Below, piece after piece: positions 1-6,230 of a stretch of DNA of 21,755 nt. Within the stretch, counting starts at the first letter, position 1. Each line of letters begins with the position of its first letter. The position numbers and the translations under genes are program-made. The notes under the pieces are model-generated. The model saw nothing but the letters and a program-made list of their open reading frames with translations. It was not told the DNA's origin and made no database searches. Origin of the DNA: CAYVTD01 sp964577665 (GTDB lineage: Bacteria; Bacteroidota; Ignavibacteria; Kapaibacteriales; UBA2268); NCBI GenBank assembly GCA_964577665.1, contig CAZOBD010000064.1, forward strand, positions 1 to 21,755, given 5' to 3'.

Positions 1-1
1 T

Positions 2-1024
2 TCGGAAGGAGAACTCGTCAATCCCGAAATTTTACTTGAAAATATCCCGGGCGCTTCCATTCACGACGGTTCCAGGCTTTGGATAGACGATAAAAATAAG
101 CTTTTTATGACAACGGGAGATGCTGCAAATGCATCTTTAGCTCAGAATATTGAAAGCCTCAACGGGAAAATTCTGCGGCTGAATCTCGACGGAAGTATTC
201 CCGATGACAATCCCGATCCCGAAAGTCCTGTCTGGAGCCGGGGACACAGAAATCCTCAGGGTTTAGTTGTTGTAAACGGCATAATGTACAGTTCCGAGCA
301 TGGTCCTGCAAGCGACGATGAGGTAAATATCATCGAAAAGGGCAGGAATTACGGCTGGCCTGATGTGATGGGCTTTTGCGACAGCCCAGGCGAAGAAACT
401 TTTTGCGAGGAGCATAACGTAAAAGAGCCGATTGCGGCCTGGACACCCACTTTGGCAGTTGCGGGGCTTGATTTTTACAAGGGGCTGCGCTTCCCTGATC
501 TGGATTATTCTCTACTAATGGTAAATCTTAAAGCTGCCAGAATAGTGCAAATGAAGCTCAGCGGCGACGGCAGAAGTGTAGTTGAAGAAAACCATCTATT
601 TGTCAATGAATTTGGAAGATTGCGAGACATCTGCATATCTCCGCAGGACAGAATTTTCTTTTCTACATCGAACCGGGACGGCAGGGGCGCGCCTGCTCAA
701 AATGACGACAGAATAATTGAGATACTGCCCAAAGCATCATCTACTGCACAAAGTTTAGCTGCTCCTGCAGAAGCAGAAGTTTTTATATTTCCGAATCCTG
801 CTAATGATTTAATAAAAATTTCTTTTGGCAGTAAAAGAAATACGGGAAATATTATTAAAATTTTTAACAGCATAGGAAATGAAGTTATGGATTTATCAAA
901 CAACGGAAGCAATCATAGTTATTCAAAAAGCATAGATATTTCCAATCTTTCTCAGGGAGTTTATAGGATTGTTATCGAAAACGGCGGAAAATATATAAGC
1001 AGGCAGTTCAGCGTTGTGAGGTAG
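2..1024 (+). CDS. PQQ-dependent glucose/sorbosone dehydrogenase-like protein with T9SS tail (5' partial)
   Basis: The reading frame is open from the first bases, so the N-terminus lies outside the window; the ATG at 107 is internal. The visible part matches the C-terminal half of the soluble aldose/glucose-sorbosone dehydrogenase beta-propeller family (YliI/Asd type), which oxidises sugars with PQQ. Diagnostic motifs are H-x-G-x-RL just before position 107, TTGDAAN at 110-130, NGKILRLNLDG, GHRNPQG, the SSEHGP segment and the NYGWPDV segment. After the propeller, from about position 780, a FPNPAND motif opens a roughly 80-residue beta-rich domain ending ISRQFSVVR, typical of a T9SS type A sorting domain, so the enzyme is probably exported to the cell surface or medium. 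It is convergent with the MoxR gene. The family call is firm; the substrate is not known. Confidence 0.88.
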   Translation, partial: SEGELVNPEILLENIPGASIHDGSRLWIDDKNKLFMTTGDAANASLAQNIESLNGKILRLNLDGSIPDDNPDPESPVWSRGHRNPQGLVVVNGIMYSSEHGPASDDEVNIIEKGRNYGWPDVMGFCDSPGEETFCEEHNVKEPIAAWTPTLAVAGLDFYKGLRFPDLDYSLLMVNLKAARIVQMKLSGDGRSVVEENHLFVNEFGRLRDICISPQDRIFFSTSNRDGRGAPAQNDDRIIEILPKASSTAQSLAAPAEAEVFIFPNPANDLIKISFGSKRNTGNIIKIFNSIGNEVMDLSNNGSNHSYSKSIDISNLSQGVYRIVIENGGKYISRQFSVVR

Positions 1025-1073
1025 GGATATTTCTAAAATTTGCAATTCCTTGATTATGGACTTTATGGTATTA

Positions 1074-1099
1074 ATGGGCAGACACACAGGTCTGCCCAT
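1074..1099. terminator. Hairpin between convergent genes (possible bidirectional terminator or dispersed palindrome)
   Basis: A perfect 10-bp stem (1074-1083 with 1090-1099) carries a 6-nt loop; the GC-rich core is GGGCAGAC/GTCTGCCC. It lies in the 98 bp between the stop of the sugar dehydrogenase and the stop of MoxR, where a shared terminator is expected. Neither side has a clear U-tract, so termination is inferred from position and stem only. It may equally be a copy of a dispersed palindromic repeat. Confidence 0.5.
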
Positions 1100-1122
1100 G
1101 CAAATTCTCACTACTTATTTCA

Positions 1123-2109
1123 TTACGGTACTTCCACGGTATTCAAAACCTCGTTGATAATATCTTCAGTGGTAACATTCTCGGCTTCTGCTTCATAAGT
1201 AACACCGATTCTGTGGCGGAGTACGTCATGTGCAACCGCACGAATGTCTTCGGGTATTACATAGCCGCGTCTTTTTATGAAGGCGTAAGCTTTGGCGGCG
1301 TGAGCAAGGTTGATACTGCCGCGAGGAGAAGCTCCGTAAGCGATAAGTGCCTGCAGTTTATCAAGATTGAATTCAGCGGGCTTGCGGGTTGCAAAAACAA
1401 TGTCGAGAATATAATTCTCAATCTTTTCATCCATATAAACATCTTTTACGGTGCCGCGGGCTTTTAAAATTACATCAGGTTTAATGACTTTGGAGGGTTT
1501 TGGAAATTCATGCAGGAGATTAGCTTTTAAAATCGCACGTTCTTCTTCTCTTTCCGGATAGTTTATTACGACTTTCAGCATGAAACGGTCAACCTGCGCT
1601 TCGGGCAAAGGGTAAGTGCCTTCCTGCTCGATAGGATTCTGCGTCGCCATTACTAAAAACGGTTCTTCCAGAATAAAAGTTTCTTCGCCTATTGTTACCT
1701 GCCGTTCCTGCATAGCTTCCAGCAAAGCGCTCTGAACTTTCGCCGGAGCGCGGTTAATTTCATCGGCGAGTATAAAGTTAGCAAAAACGGGACCGCGCCG
1801 GACAGTAAACTCATGATTTTTCTGGTTGTAGATCATTGTGCCGACCAAATCAGCAGGGAGCAAATCCGGAGTAAACTGAATCCGGGAATATTTTGCGTCA
1901 ACAGCCTGAGAAAGAGTTTTAATTGCCAGTGTTTTAGCCAGCCCGGGAACGCCTTCCAGCAGGATATGTCCGTTTGAAAGAAGTCCTATCAGCAATCGCT
2001 CTACCATTTTTTTCTGCCCGACAATTACTTTCCTCAGTTCGCTGAGAAGTGGATCGATAAATGCGCTTTCTTCTTTTATCCGCTCATTAATTTCATTAAT
2101 ATCAGTCAT
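1123..2109 (-). CDS. MoxR-family AAA+ ATPase
   Basis: This is a MoxR-type AAA+ ATPase, a chaperone-like ATPase usually linked to maturation of metalloenzymes, VWA-domain proteins or stress responses. I start it at the ATG at 2109 rather than the TTG two codons upstream, because a GGAG lies 8 nt before that ATG; this gives 328 residues, normal for the family. Visible motifs are Walker A GVPGLAKT (53-60), Walker B FILADE (112-117), sensor-1 ATQNP (155-159) and the VDRF arginine-finger region (173-176). MoxR genes usually precede a DUF58 gene and VWA genes. Here the downstream neighbour is a convergent dehydrogenase, so this copy has no visible partner. The AbgT transporter lies 132 bp upstream on the same strand, and co-transcription is possible but not shown. 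Confidence 0.93.
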   Translation of the reverse strand: MTDINEINERIKEESAFIDPLLSELRKVIVGQKKMVERLLIGLLSNGHILLEGVPGLAKTLAIKTLSQAVDAKYSRIQFTPDLLPADLVGTMIYNQKNHEFTVRRGPVFANFILADEINRAPAKVQSALLEAMQERQVTIGEETFILEEPFLVMATQNPIEQEGTYPLPEAQVDRFMLKVVINYPEREEERAILKANLLHEFPKPSKVIKPDVILKARGTVKDVYMDEKIENYILDIVFATRKPAEFNLDKLQALIAYGASPRGSINLAHAAKAYAFIKRRGYVIPEDIRAVAHDVLRHRIGVTYEAEAENVTTEDIINEVLNTVEVP

Positions 2110-2241
2110 TTGCAAACTCCGTAAATAATTCTGTCCAATTTTTTTCGTTTTTGTATCCTATGCAATTAAAAATAATATTTTATAACGAAAAAAATTGAAG
2201 AAAATTATTTAGAATTACAGAAAATATCAATAATTTTTAAT

Positions 2242-3780
2242 TTACATACCTTTATCCTGCAACAGCATCGGTGCTTCAGGTCCGACGGGTATCCCGAGTA
2301 AAATCCATAAGGTTAATAGGATTATCCATGCAATCAGAAAAATGAAAGTATATGGCAGCATAGTTGCAACAAGCGTGCCTATGCCCGCTTTTTTATCATA
2401 TTTCTGGAAGAAGACAACTATAAGAGCAAAATACGACATCATGGGAGATATTATATTAGAGACACTGTCGCCCACGCGGTAAGCAGCCTGAATAAACTCG
2501 GGTGTATATCCGATAAGCATAAACATCGGTATAAAAACAGGTGCCAGCAGCGCCCATTTTGCAGAAGCGCTGCCCATACTGAGATTTATTGCAGCGGCAA
2601 ATAGAATAAATAGTATCATCAGGGGAATTGCTCCAAGTCCTGATGCCTGCAGAAAAAGTGCGCCCTCTACTGCAAAGATTTTTCCGAGATTCGTCCAGTT
2701 GAAATATGCTACAAACTGCGATGCGAAAAAGACCAAGACTATATACGCACTCAGTGATTCCATAGATTTAGCCATACCTTTCATAGCATCGGAATCGTTT
2801 TTAATAGTCTTTGCTCCCATTCCGTATGCAATGCCCATAATCCCGGCAGTTAGAAAAATAATAGCTACTATTCCGTCCATAAACGGCGAATGAAGTATGT
2901 CTCCTCCTTCACCCCGCAGAATTCCGTTTTCAGGTATCAAACCTGCAAGCAAAATTACTGTTATCACGACAGTTGAAATAACAGAATATCGCAGCCCCCG
3001 CTTTTCGTAGATACTAAGCTTTTTTATTTCTTCGGGTTTTTCATCACCCTCATATTTGCCGAGTCTGGGTATTACAATTTTTTCCGTTACCCATGTTCCA
3101 GCCAAGGCTATAATAGGCACCGATATAAACATAAAATAATAATTTGCTGCGGGATTAACCAAGTATTCCGGATCAATAATCCTGGCAGCTTCCTGTGAAA
3201 GACCTGCAAGAAGGGGATCTATGGTACCCAAAAGAAGATTGGCGCTGTAACCGCCTGAAACTCCCGCAAAAGATGCCGCTATACCCGCAATTGGATGCCT
3301 TCCTATGGCAAGAAAAATTATTCCCGAAAGGGGAACAAGCAAAACATAACCGACTTCACTGGCAGTATTTGAAAGAATACCCGAAAGCACTATTACGAAA
3401 GTCATAAGACGCTTCGGCGCCGAAAGAACAAGCATTCGCAATGCGGCGCCAATAAGACCGCTGCCTTCTGCAATACCTATTCCGAGCATAGCCACAAGTA
3501 CGGTGCCGAGAGGAGCAAATCCCGTAAAATTTGTTACCATGTGGGTTAAAATTTTATCAACACCTTCTTTGCTCAGCAGGTTCAGAGGCTCTATGACTTC
3601 ACCGGTTACAGGATGATTTACTGATAAATGAAACAGTGATGCCGCCCAGGACAGAATAATAACCAAAACAGCAAGAGAACCAAAAAGAGTGGCAGGATGC
3701 GGAAGAAGATTGCCCCCTTTCTCAACAATATTCAGAAATGCAGGAATAAAATTCGAAGCCGCCTTTTTTACTTTCTTCAT
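2242..3780 (-). CDS. AbgT-family transporter
   Basis: A 512-residue polytopic inner-membrane protein of the AbgT family, whose members import p-aminobenzoyl-glutamate (E. coli AbgT) or export sulfonamide-type antimetabolites (YdaH, MtrF). Family signatures are the N-terminal LPHPATLFG, FTGFAPLGTVLVAMLGIG (86-103), ILSNTASEVGYVLLVPLSG (135-153), the GRHPIAGIAA segment and GVSGGYSANLLLGTIDPLLAG (173-193). W409, P427 and R435 are spaced 18 and 8 residues apart, the same spacing I recall for the functionally important W400/P418/R426 of YdaH; D188 may match its D180. There are about nine strongly hydrophobic segments plus two re-entrant-like ones. The start is ATG without an obvious Shine-Dalgarno. 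Substrate and direction cannot be read from the sequence, and no folate or p-aminobenzoate gene is nearby. Confidence 0.9.
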   Translation of the reverse strand: MKKVKKAASNFIPAFLNIVEKGGNLLPHPATLFGSLAVLVIILSWAASLFHLSVNHPVTGEVIEPLNLLSKEGVDKILTHMVTNFTGFAPLGTVLVAMLGIGIAEGSGLIGAALRMLVLSAPKRLMTFVIVLSGILSNTASEVGYVLLVPLSGIIFLAIGRHPIAGIAASFAGVSGGYSANLLLGTIDPLLAGLSQEAARIIDPEYLVNPAANYYFMFISVPIIALAGTWVTEKIVIPRLGKYEGDEKPEEIKKLSIYEKRGLRYSVISTVVITVILLAGLIPENGILRGEGGDILHSPFMDGIVAIIFLTAGIMGIAYGMGAKTIKNDSDAMKGMAKSMESLSAYIVLVFFASQFVAYFNWTNLGKIFAVEGALFLQASGLGAIPLMILFILFAAAINLSMGSASAKWALLAPVFIPMFMLIGYTPEFIQAAYRVGDSVSNIISPMMSYFALIVVFFQKYDKKAGIGTLVATMLPYTFIFLIAWIILLTLWILLGIPVGPEAPMLLQDKGM

Positions 3781-3802
3781 GTAATAAATATTATTTTTTA
3801 GA

Positions 3803-3810
3803 CAAATCTA
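3803..3810 (-). promoter_or_regulatory. Possible -7 element (TAGATTTG) for the AbgT gene
   Basis: On the minus strand this octamer is a perfect TAnnTTTG, the Bacteroidota primary sigma -7 motif, 22 bp upstream of the transporter's ATG. I see no TTTG at the expected -33 position, so this is a half-supported promoter. Confidence 0.35.
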
Positions 3811-3908
3811 ATAAATAGCTTAGTCGTAGAGGTATTATTATTATTTTACAGTTGATACTTCTATTAGGTATATTCTGAATCATTAAGATGTTTTTCTGCT
3901 CTCTTATC

Positions 3909-3943
3909 GTCATTGCGAAGAGCGCCAGCGACGAAGCAATCTC
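3909..3943. repeat. Dispersed GTCATTGCGA...GAAGCAATCTC palindromic element
   Basis: This is a 35-bp imperfect inverted repeat beginning GTCATTGCGA and ending GAAGCAATCTC, with ATTGC/GCAAT as outer arms. The wording resembles a short intergenic element common in many bacterial chromosomes, which I recognise from general knowledge and cannot search for here. It lies in the non-coding region between the divergent AbgT and propeller genes. No coding potential is seen. Confidence 0.5.
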
Positions 3944-3957
3944 AAGCGATGCTTTTC

Positions 3958-3989
3958 AGATGTCTGACACCTTCAAGGTGTCTGACATC
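3958..3989. repeat. Palindromic element, GATGTCTGACACC family (copy 1)
   Basis: Arms GATGTCTGACACC (3959-3971) and GGTGTCTGACATC (3977-3989) pair over 13 positions with one T-T mismatch and a 5-nt loop. A second full copy (15547-15579) and a shortened copy (15458-15472) lie in the ABC operon gap, so this is a dispersed repeat family in this genome. It could form an RNA hairpin; no function is visible. Confidence 0.7.
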
Positions 3990-4000
3990 AGGAAATCGAG

Positions 4001-4324
4001 AATATCCCGTAGGGATTAAATATTTGTAGTAATATGTTCTCCAAAGAATAATTATTCCGTCAGGGATTAAATATTTAACCGCTAACGCAGTATTTTTGAA
4101 AATTTTATCATTGATAAATTGATTGAAAATTGTAAATTAGAAATTGAAAATTGATGAAGCCGTCAAGGAATATCCCGAAGGGATTAAATATTTGTAGTAA
4201 TATTTTCTCCAAAGAATAAATATCCCGTCAGGGATTAAATATTAAACCCCTGACGCGGTATTTTTGAAAATTTTATCATTGATAAATTGATTGAAAATTG
4301 TAAATTGCAAAATTGAAAATTGAT
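4001..4324. repeat. Imperfect tandem duplication (period 168 bp) with four TATCCCG(N)AGGGATTAAATATT cores
   Basis: Unit 1 (4001-4154) and unit 2 (4169-4324) align almost end to end, differing by scattered substitutions and a short indel and separated by a 14-bp unmatched stretch. Each unit itself contains two related cores (4003-4025 and 4053-4076; 4171-4193 and 4221-4243), in which a small TCCC/GGGA palindrome is followed by ATTAAATATT. Unit 2 keeps a perfect 8-bp hairpin CGTCAGGG/CCCTGACG (4226-4233 with 4248-4255) that has decayed in unit 1. The array ends 15 bp before the start codon of the next gene, so the transcript leader of that gene probably includes it. The remainder of the 560-bp region 3781-4339 shows no gene. 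Confidence 0.85.
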
Positions 4325-4339
4325 CCCGTGGAGTTTTAT

Positions 4340-5668
4340 ATGTTTACAAAAAAAAGTTTTCTTGCTGCGGTGTTTTTACTGCTTGTTTCTTTTCCTGCTC
4401 ATGCGGGCGAATTAAAATTCGGATGGAATTTGGTGAACGAAGCAGGCGGTATTCTAGATATGGAATTTTTGCCGGATGACGATTATTTTTTGGTATTAGC
4501 CGGTTTGGGAGATGGTCAGCTTCAACTCAGGGATACCGAAACGGGCGACCTGATTAAATACTTCCCATTATATTGCGCCTCTTATTCGCAATTTGAATTC
4601 ACACCGGACAGTACAAGATTAGTCATGGCAAATGCCGACACTAATTATTTAGGCTTGTATAATTTAGAAGATTTATCATTAATTAAATCCTTTTCGTTAC
4701 CGCAGGATACTATTCCAAAGTGGTTTAATAAAATTGTAGTTGACCCTGTCAGACCTTACTGCTATGTAGCGACATGGGGTGAAAAGGGCTCTTTCCCGAA
4801 TGTAATCACTCGGGGGCAAATATCCGTTTACAACTATGAGACAATGGAACTTGTTCAACATCTAACCGATTTCGACCCGTGGAAGTATGAGTGCCTTGCA
4901 ATTTCAAAAGACGGAAAATATCTTGCATCTATAAATAATGCAAAGGCATACATGAAAGTATGGGATTTGGAAACGATGGAATTAATTATTAATAAACCAC
5001 TGCATAACAAATTCTATAACTCAAATCCTTCAGAGTATTGGAGTAATCCAACAAGGTTACTATTTTCAAATATAAATAATGATATTTTCCATTTTGCTGG
5101 TGGTTTTTCGATATTTAATTCAAATTCTGGCTTATTGAAATTTGATATTATTCAGAATGAAATTATTGACTCAACCAATAATTACCTTTTTACAAATAAA
5201 TTTTTTCTTTTTGATAACGAAGAAAGATTAATAAATTTTGATGGTAAATTTGGAAAAGTAATAAATTTAATACAACATAAAATTGAATATGAATATTATA
5301 GTGAGTGGCGTGAACCAGGTGGTTGGTGTCATATTATCTATTCTAAAAATAAAGATTTGTTTATCGGCTGGTGCGGCGATGGTTTTTCATCAGGTAAATA
5401 TGATAGATACTCTACCGTTGAAGAAGATGATAAAATTGAAACAATCTATCCTAATCCTACCAACAGCATTATATATTTAAAAGCAGATTGTAAAGAATTT
5501 GTCCGGTCTTATGAAGTAATTGATATAAATGGCATTGCTTTGGAAAACAATTCAATTGAAGGCAGCAATCTGGCGATAGACTTTTCGCTGTTTCCCAACG
5601 GCATTTACTATATAAGACTTTTGTGCGGCTCAAATATTTCTACATATAAAGTTGTGAAGGAGAGGTAA
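4340..5668 (+). CDS. Secreted WD40/beta-propeller-like protein with T9SS sorting domain
   Basis: I place the start at the ATG at 4340: it opens a clean signal peptide (MFTKKSFLAAVFLLLVSFPAHA) and has a GTGGAG 6 nt upstream. The TTG at 4313 extends the frame only into the upstream repeat. The mature part has propeller-blade style repeats: a GDGQLQLRDTETGDL blade, a LGLYNLEDLSLIKS blade, a GQISVYNYETMELVQ blade and a MKVWDLETMELI blade, that is, a strand-turn-strand rhythm of about 45 to 60 residues over roughly residues 25-240. The middle (about 220-350) is AT-rich and less regular. The C-terminal 75 residues begin IYPNPTNS and end STYKVVKER, a T9SS type A sorting domain. It is therefore a probable surface or secreted protein; no catalytic residues are recognised and the function is unknown. 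Confidence 0.8.
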   Translation: MFTKKSFLAAVFLLLVSFPAHAGELKFGWNLVNEAGGILDMEFLPDDDYFLVLAGLGDGQLQLRDTETGDLIKYFPLYCASYSQFEFTPDSTRLVMANADTNYLGLYNLEDLSLIKSFSLPQDTIPKWFNKIVVDPVRPYCYVATWGEKGSFPNVITRGQISVYNYETMELVQHLTDFDPWKYECLAISKDGKYLASINNAKAYMKVWDLETMELIINKPLHNKFYNSNPSEYWSNPTRLLFSNINNDIFHFAGGFSIFNSNSGLLKFDIIQNEIIDSTNNYLFTNKFFLFDNEERLINFDGKFGKVINLIQHKIEYEYYSEWREPGGWCHIIYSKNKDLFIGWCGDGFSSGKYDRYSTVEEDDKIETIYPNPTNSIIYLKADCKEFVRSYEVIDINGIALENNSIEGSNLAIDFSLFPNGIYYIRLLCGSNISTYKVVKER

Positions 5669-5672
5669 TGTA

Positions 5673-5708
5673 ATGAAAAAGATTTGTTTTGTTTATTCTT
5701 TTGGTTGA
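5673..5708 (+). other. 11-codon open frame (MKKICFVYSFG), possible remnant
   Basis: Four bases after the propeller gene's stop, an ATG with an AAGGAGAGG 7 nt upstream opens a frame that looks like the start of a signal peptide, then stops after 11 codons. It may be the relic of a following gene, a leader peptide or chance. The good ribosome-binding site is the only positive evidence. Confidence 0.2.
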
Positions 5709-5777
5709 CCTTAAAAATCATTTTTTTCTCTCGGGTTTATAACGAAAAAGCATCAATTTAAAATTTTAATATTGATA

Positions 5778-5809
5778 TTTGCTTGTCAAAAATTTTATAA
5801 CTATAATTG
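5778..5809 (+). promoter_or_regulatory. Candidate Bacteroidota promoter for acpS
   Basis: TTTG (5778-5781), a 20-bp spacer and TATAATTG (5802-5809) match TTTG-N20-TAnnTTTG at all but one specified position. It lies about 40 bp before the acpS ATG and shares the 20-bp spacing of the two perfect matches upstream of the ABC operon and smc. Confidence 0.5.
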
Positions 5810-5850
5810 AAAAATGATAAAGTCAGAAATTGAATTTTAAAGGAAATGAA

Positions 5851-6228
5851 ATGATAAAAGGCATAGGCACCGACATAATAGAAGTGAAAAGGATACAAAC
5901 TGCCATAGAAAAATACGGAGAGCGTTTTTTAAACCGCATTTATACAAAAACTGAGCAGGAGTACTGCGAATCTTTTAATGAAAAGAAATTTCTGCATTAT
6001 GCCGCCCGGTTTGCTGCCAAAGAGTCCTTCAGCAAAGCAGTAGGCACCGGCCTGACACAGGGATTTAAGTTCACGGAAGTTGGCATTAAAAATAAAAAAA
6101 GCGGCGAACCGAAATTTGACCTCAGCGGCGGCATGAAAGAAAAATACGGAGAGTTTGAAACATTGGTTTCTCTTTCTCATACGGATGAAAATGCAGTGGC
6201 TTATGTAGTTATGTTTAAGGATAATTAA
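5851..6228 (+). CDS. acpS: Holo-[acyl-carrier-protein] synthase
   Basis: AcpS transfers 4'-phosphopantetheine from CoA to the conserved Ser of acyl carrier protein, activating ACP for fatty acid synthesis in the cytoplasm. I choose the ATG at 5851 (AGGA 6 nt upstream) over a TTG 21 bp earlier, because the family begins directly with MIKGIGTDIIE; this gives 125 residues, the normal size. The two Mg-binding acids are present at their standard places: D8 in GIGTDIIE and E58 in ARFAAKESFSKA. The C-terminal VSLSHTDENAVAYVV segment is also canonical. Its stop is 2 bp from the ATG of the DUF2130-type gene, so the two are very likely co-transcribed and possibly translationally coupled. Confidence 0.96.
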   Translation: MIKGIGTDIIEVKRIQTAIEKYGERFLNRIYTKTEQEYCESFNEKKFLHYAARFAAKESFSKAVGTGLTQGFKFTEVGIKNKKSGEPKFDLSGGMKEKYGEFETLVSLSHTDENAVAYVVMFKDN

Positions 6229-6230
6229 TT

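Noticed and set aside
923..1111. 62-codon minus-strand frame across the dehydrogenase end and the hairpin
   Set aside because: It overlaps the T9SS domain of a well-supported gene and contains the hairpin; no protein features.
2110..2115. TTG start for MoxR
   Set aside because: The ATG at 2109 has GGAG 8 nt upstream; the two extra codons add nothing recognisable.
4001..4324. Possible CRISPR array
   Set aside because: There are only two long, imperfect units with a nested core and no regularly spaced identical repeats with unique spacers; no cas gene is nearby.
4313..4339. TTG start for the propeller protein
   Set aside because: The extension lies in the repeat and would put nine residues before a clean signal peptide; the ATG at 4340 has a GTGGAG at proper distance.
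5830..5850. TTG start for acpS
   Set aside because: AcpS proteins begin directly at the MIKGIGTDIIE-like segment, and the ATG at 5851 has its own AGGA.
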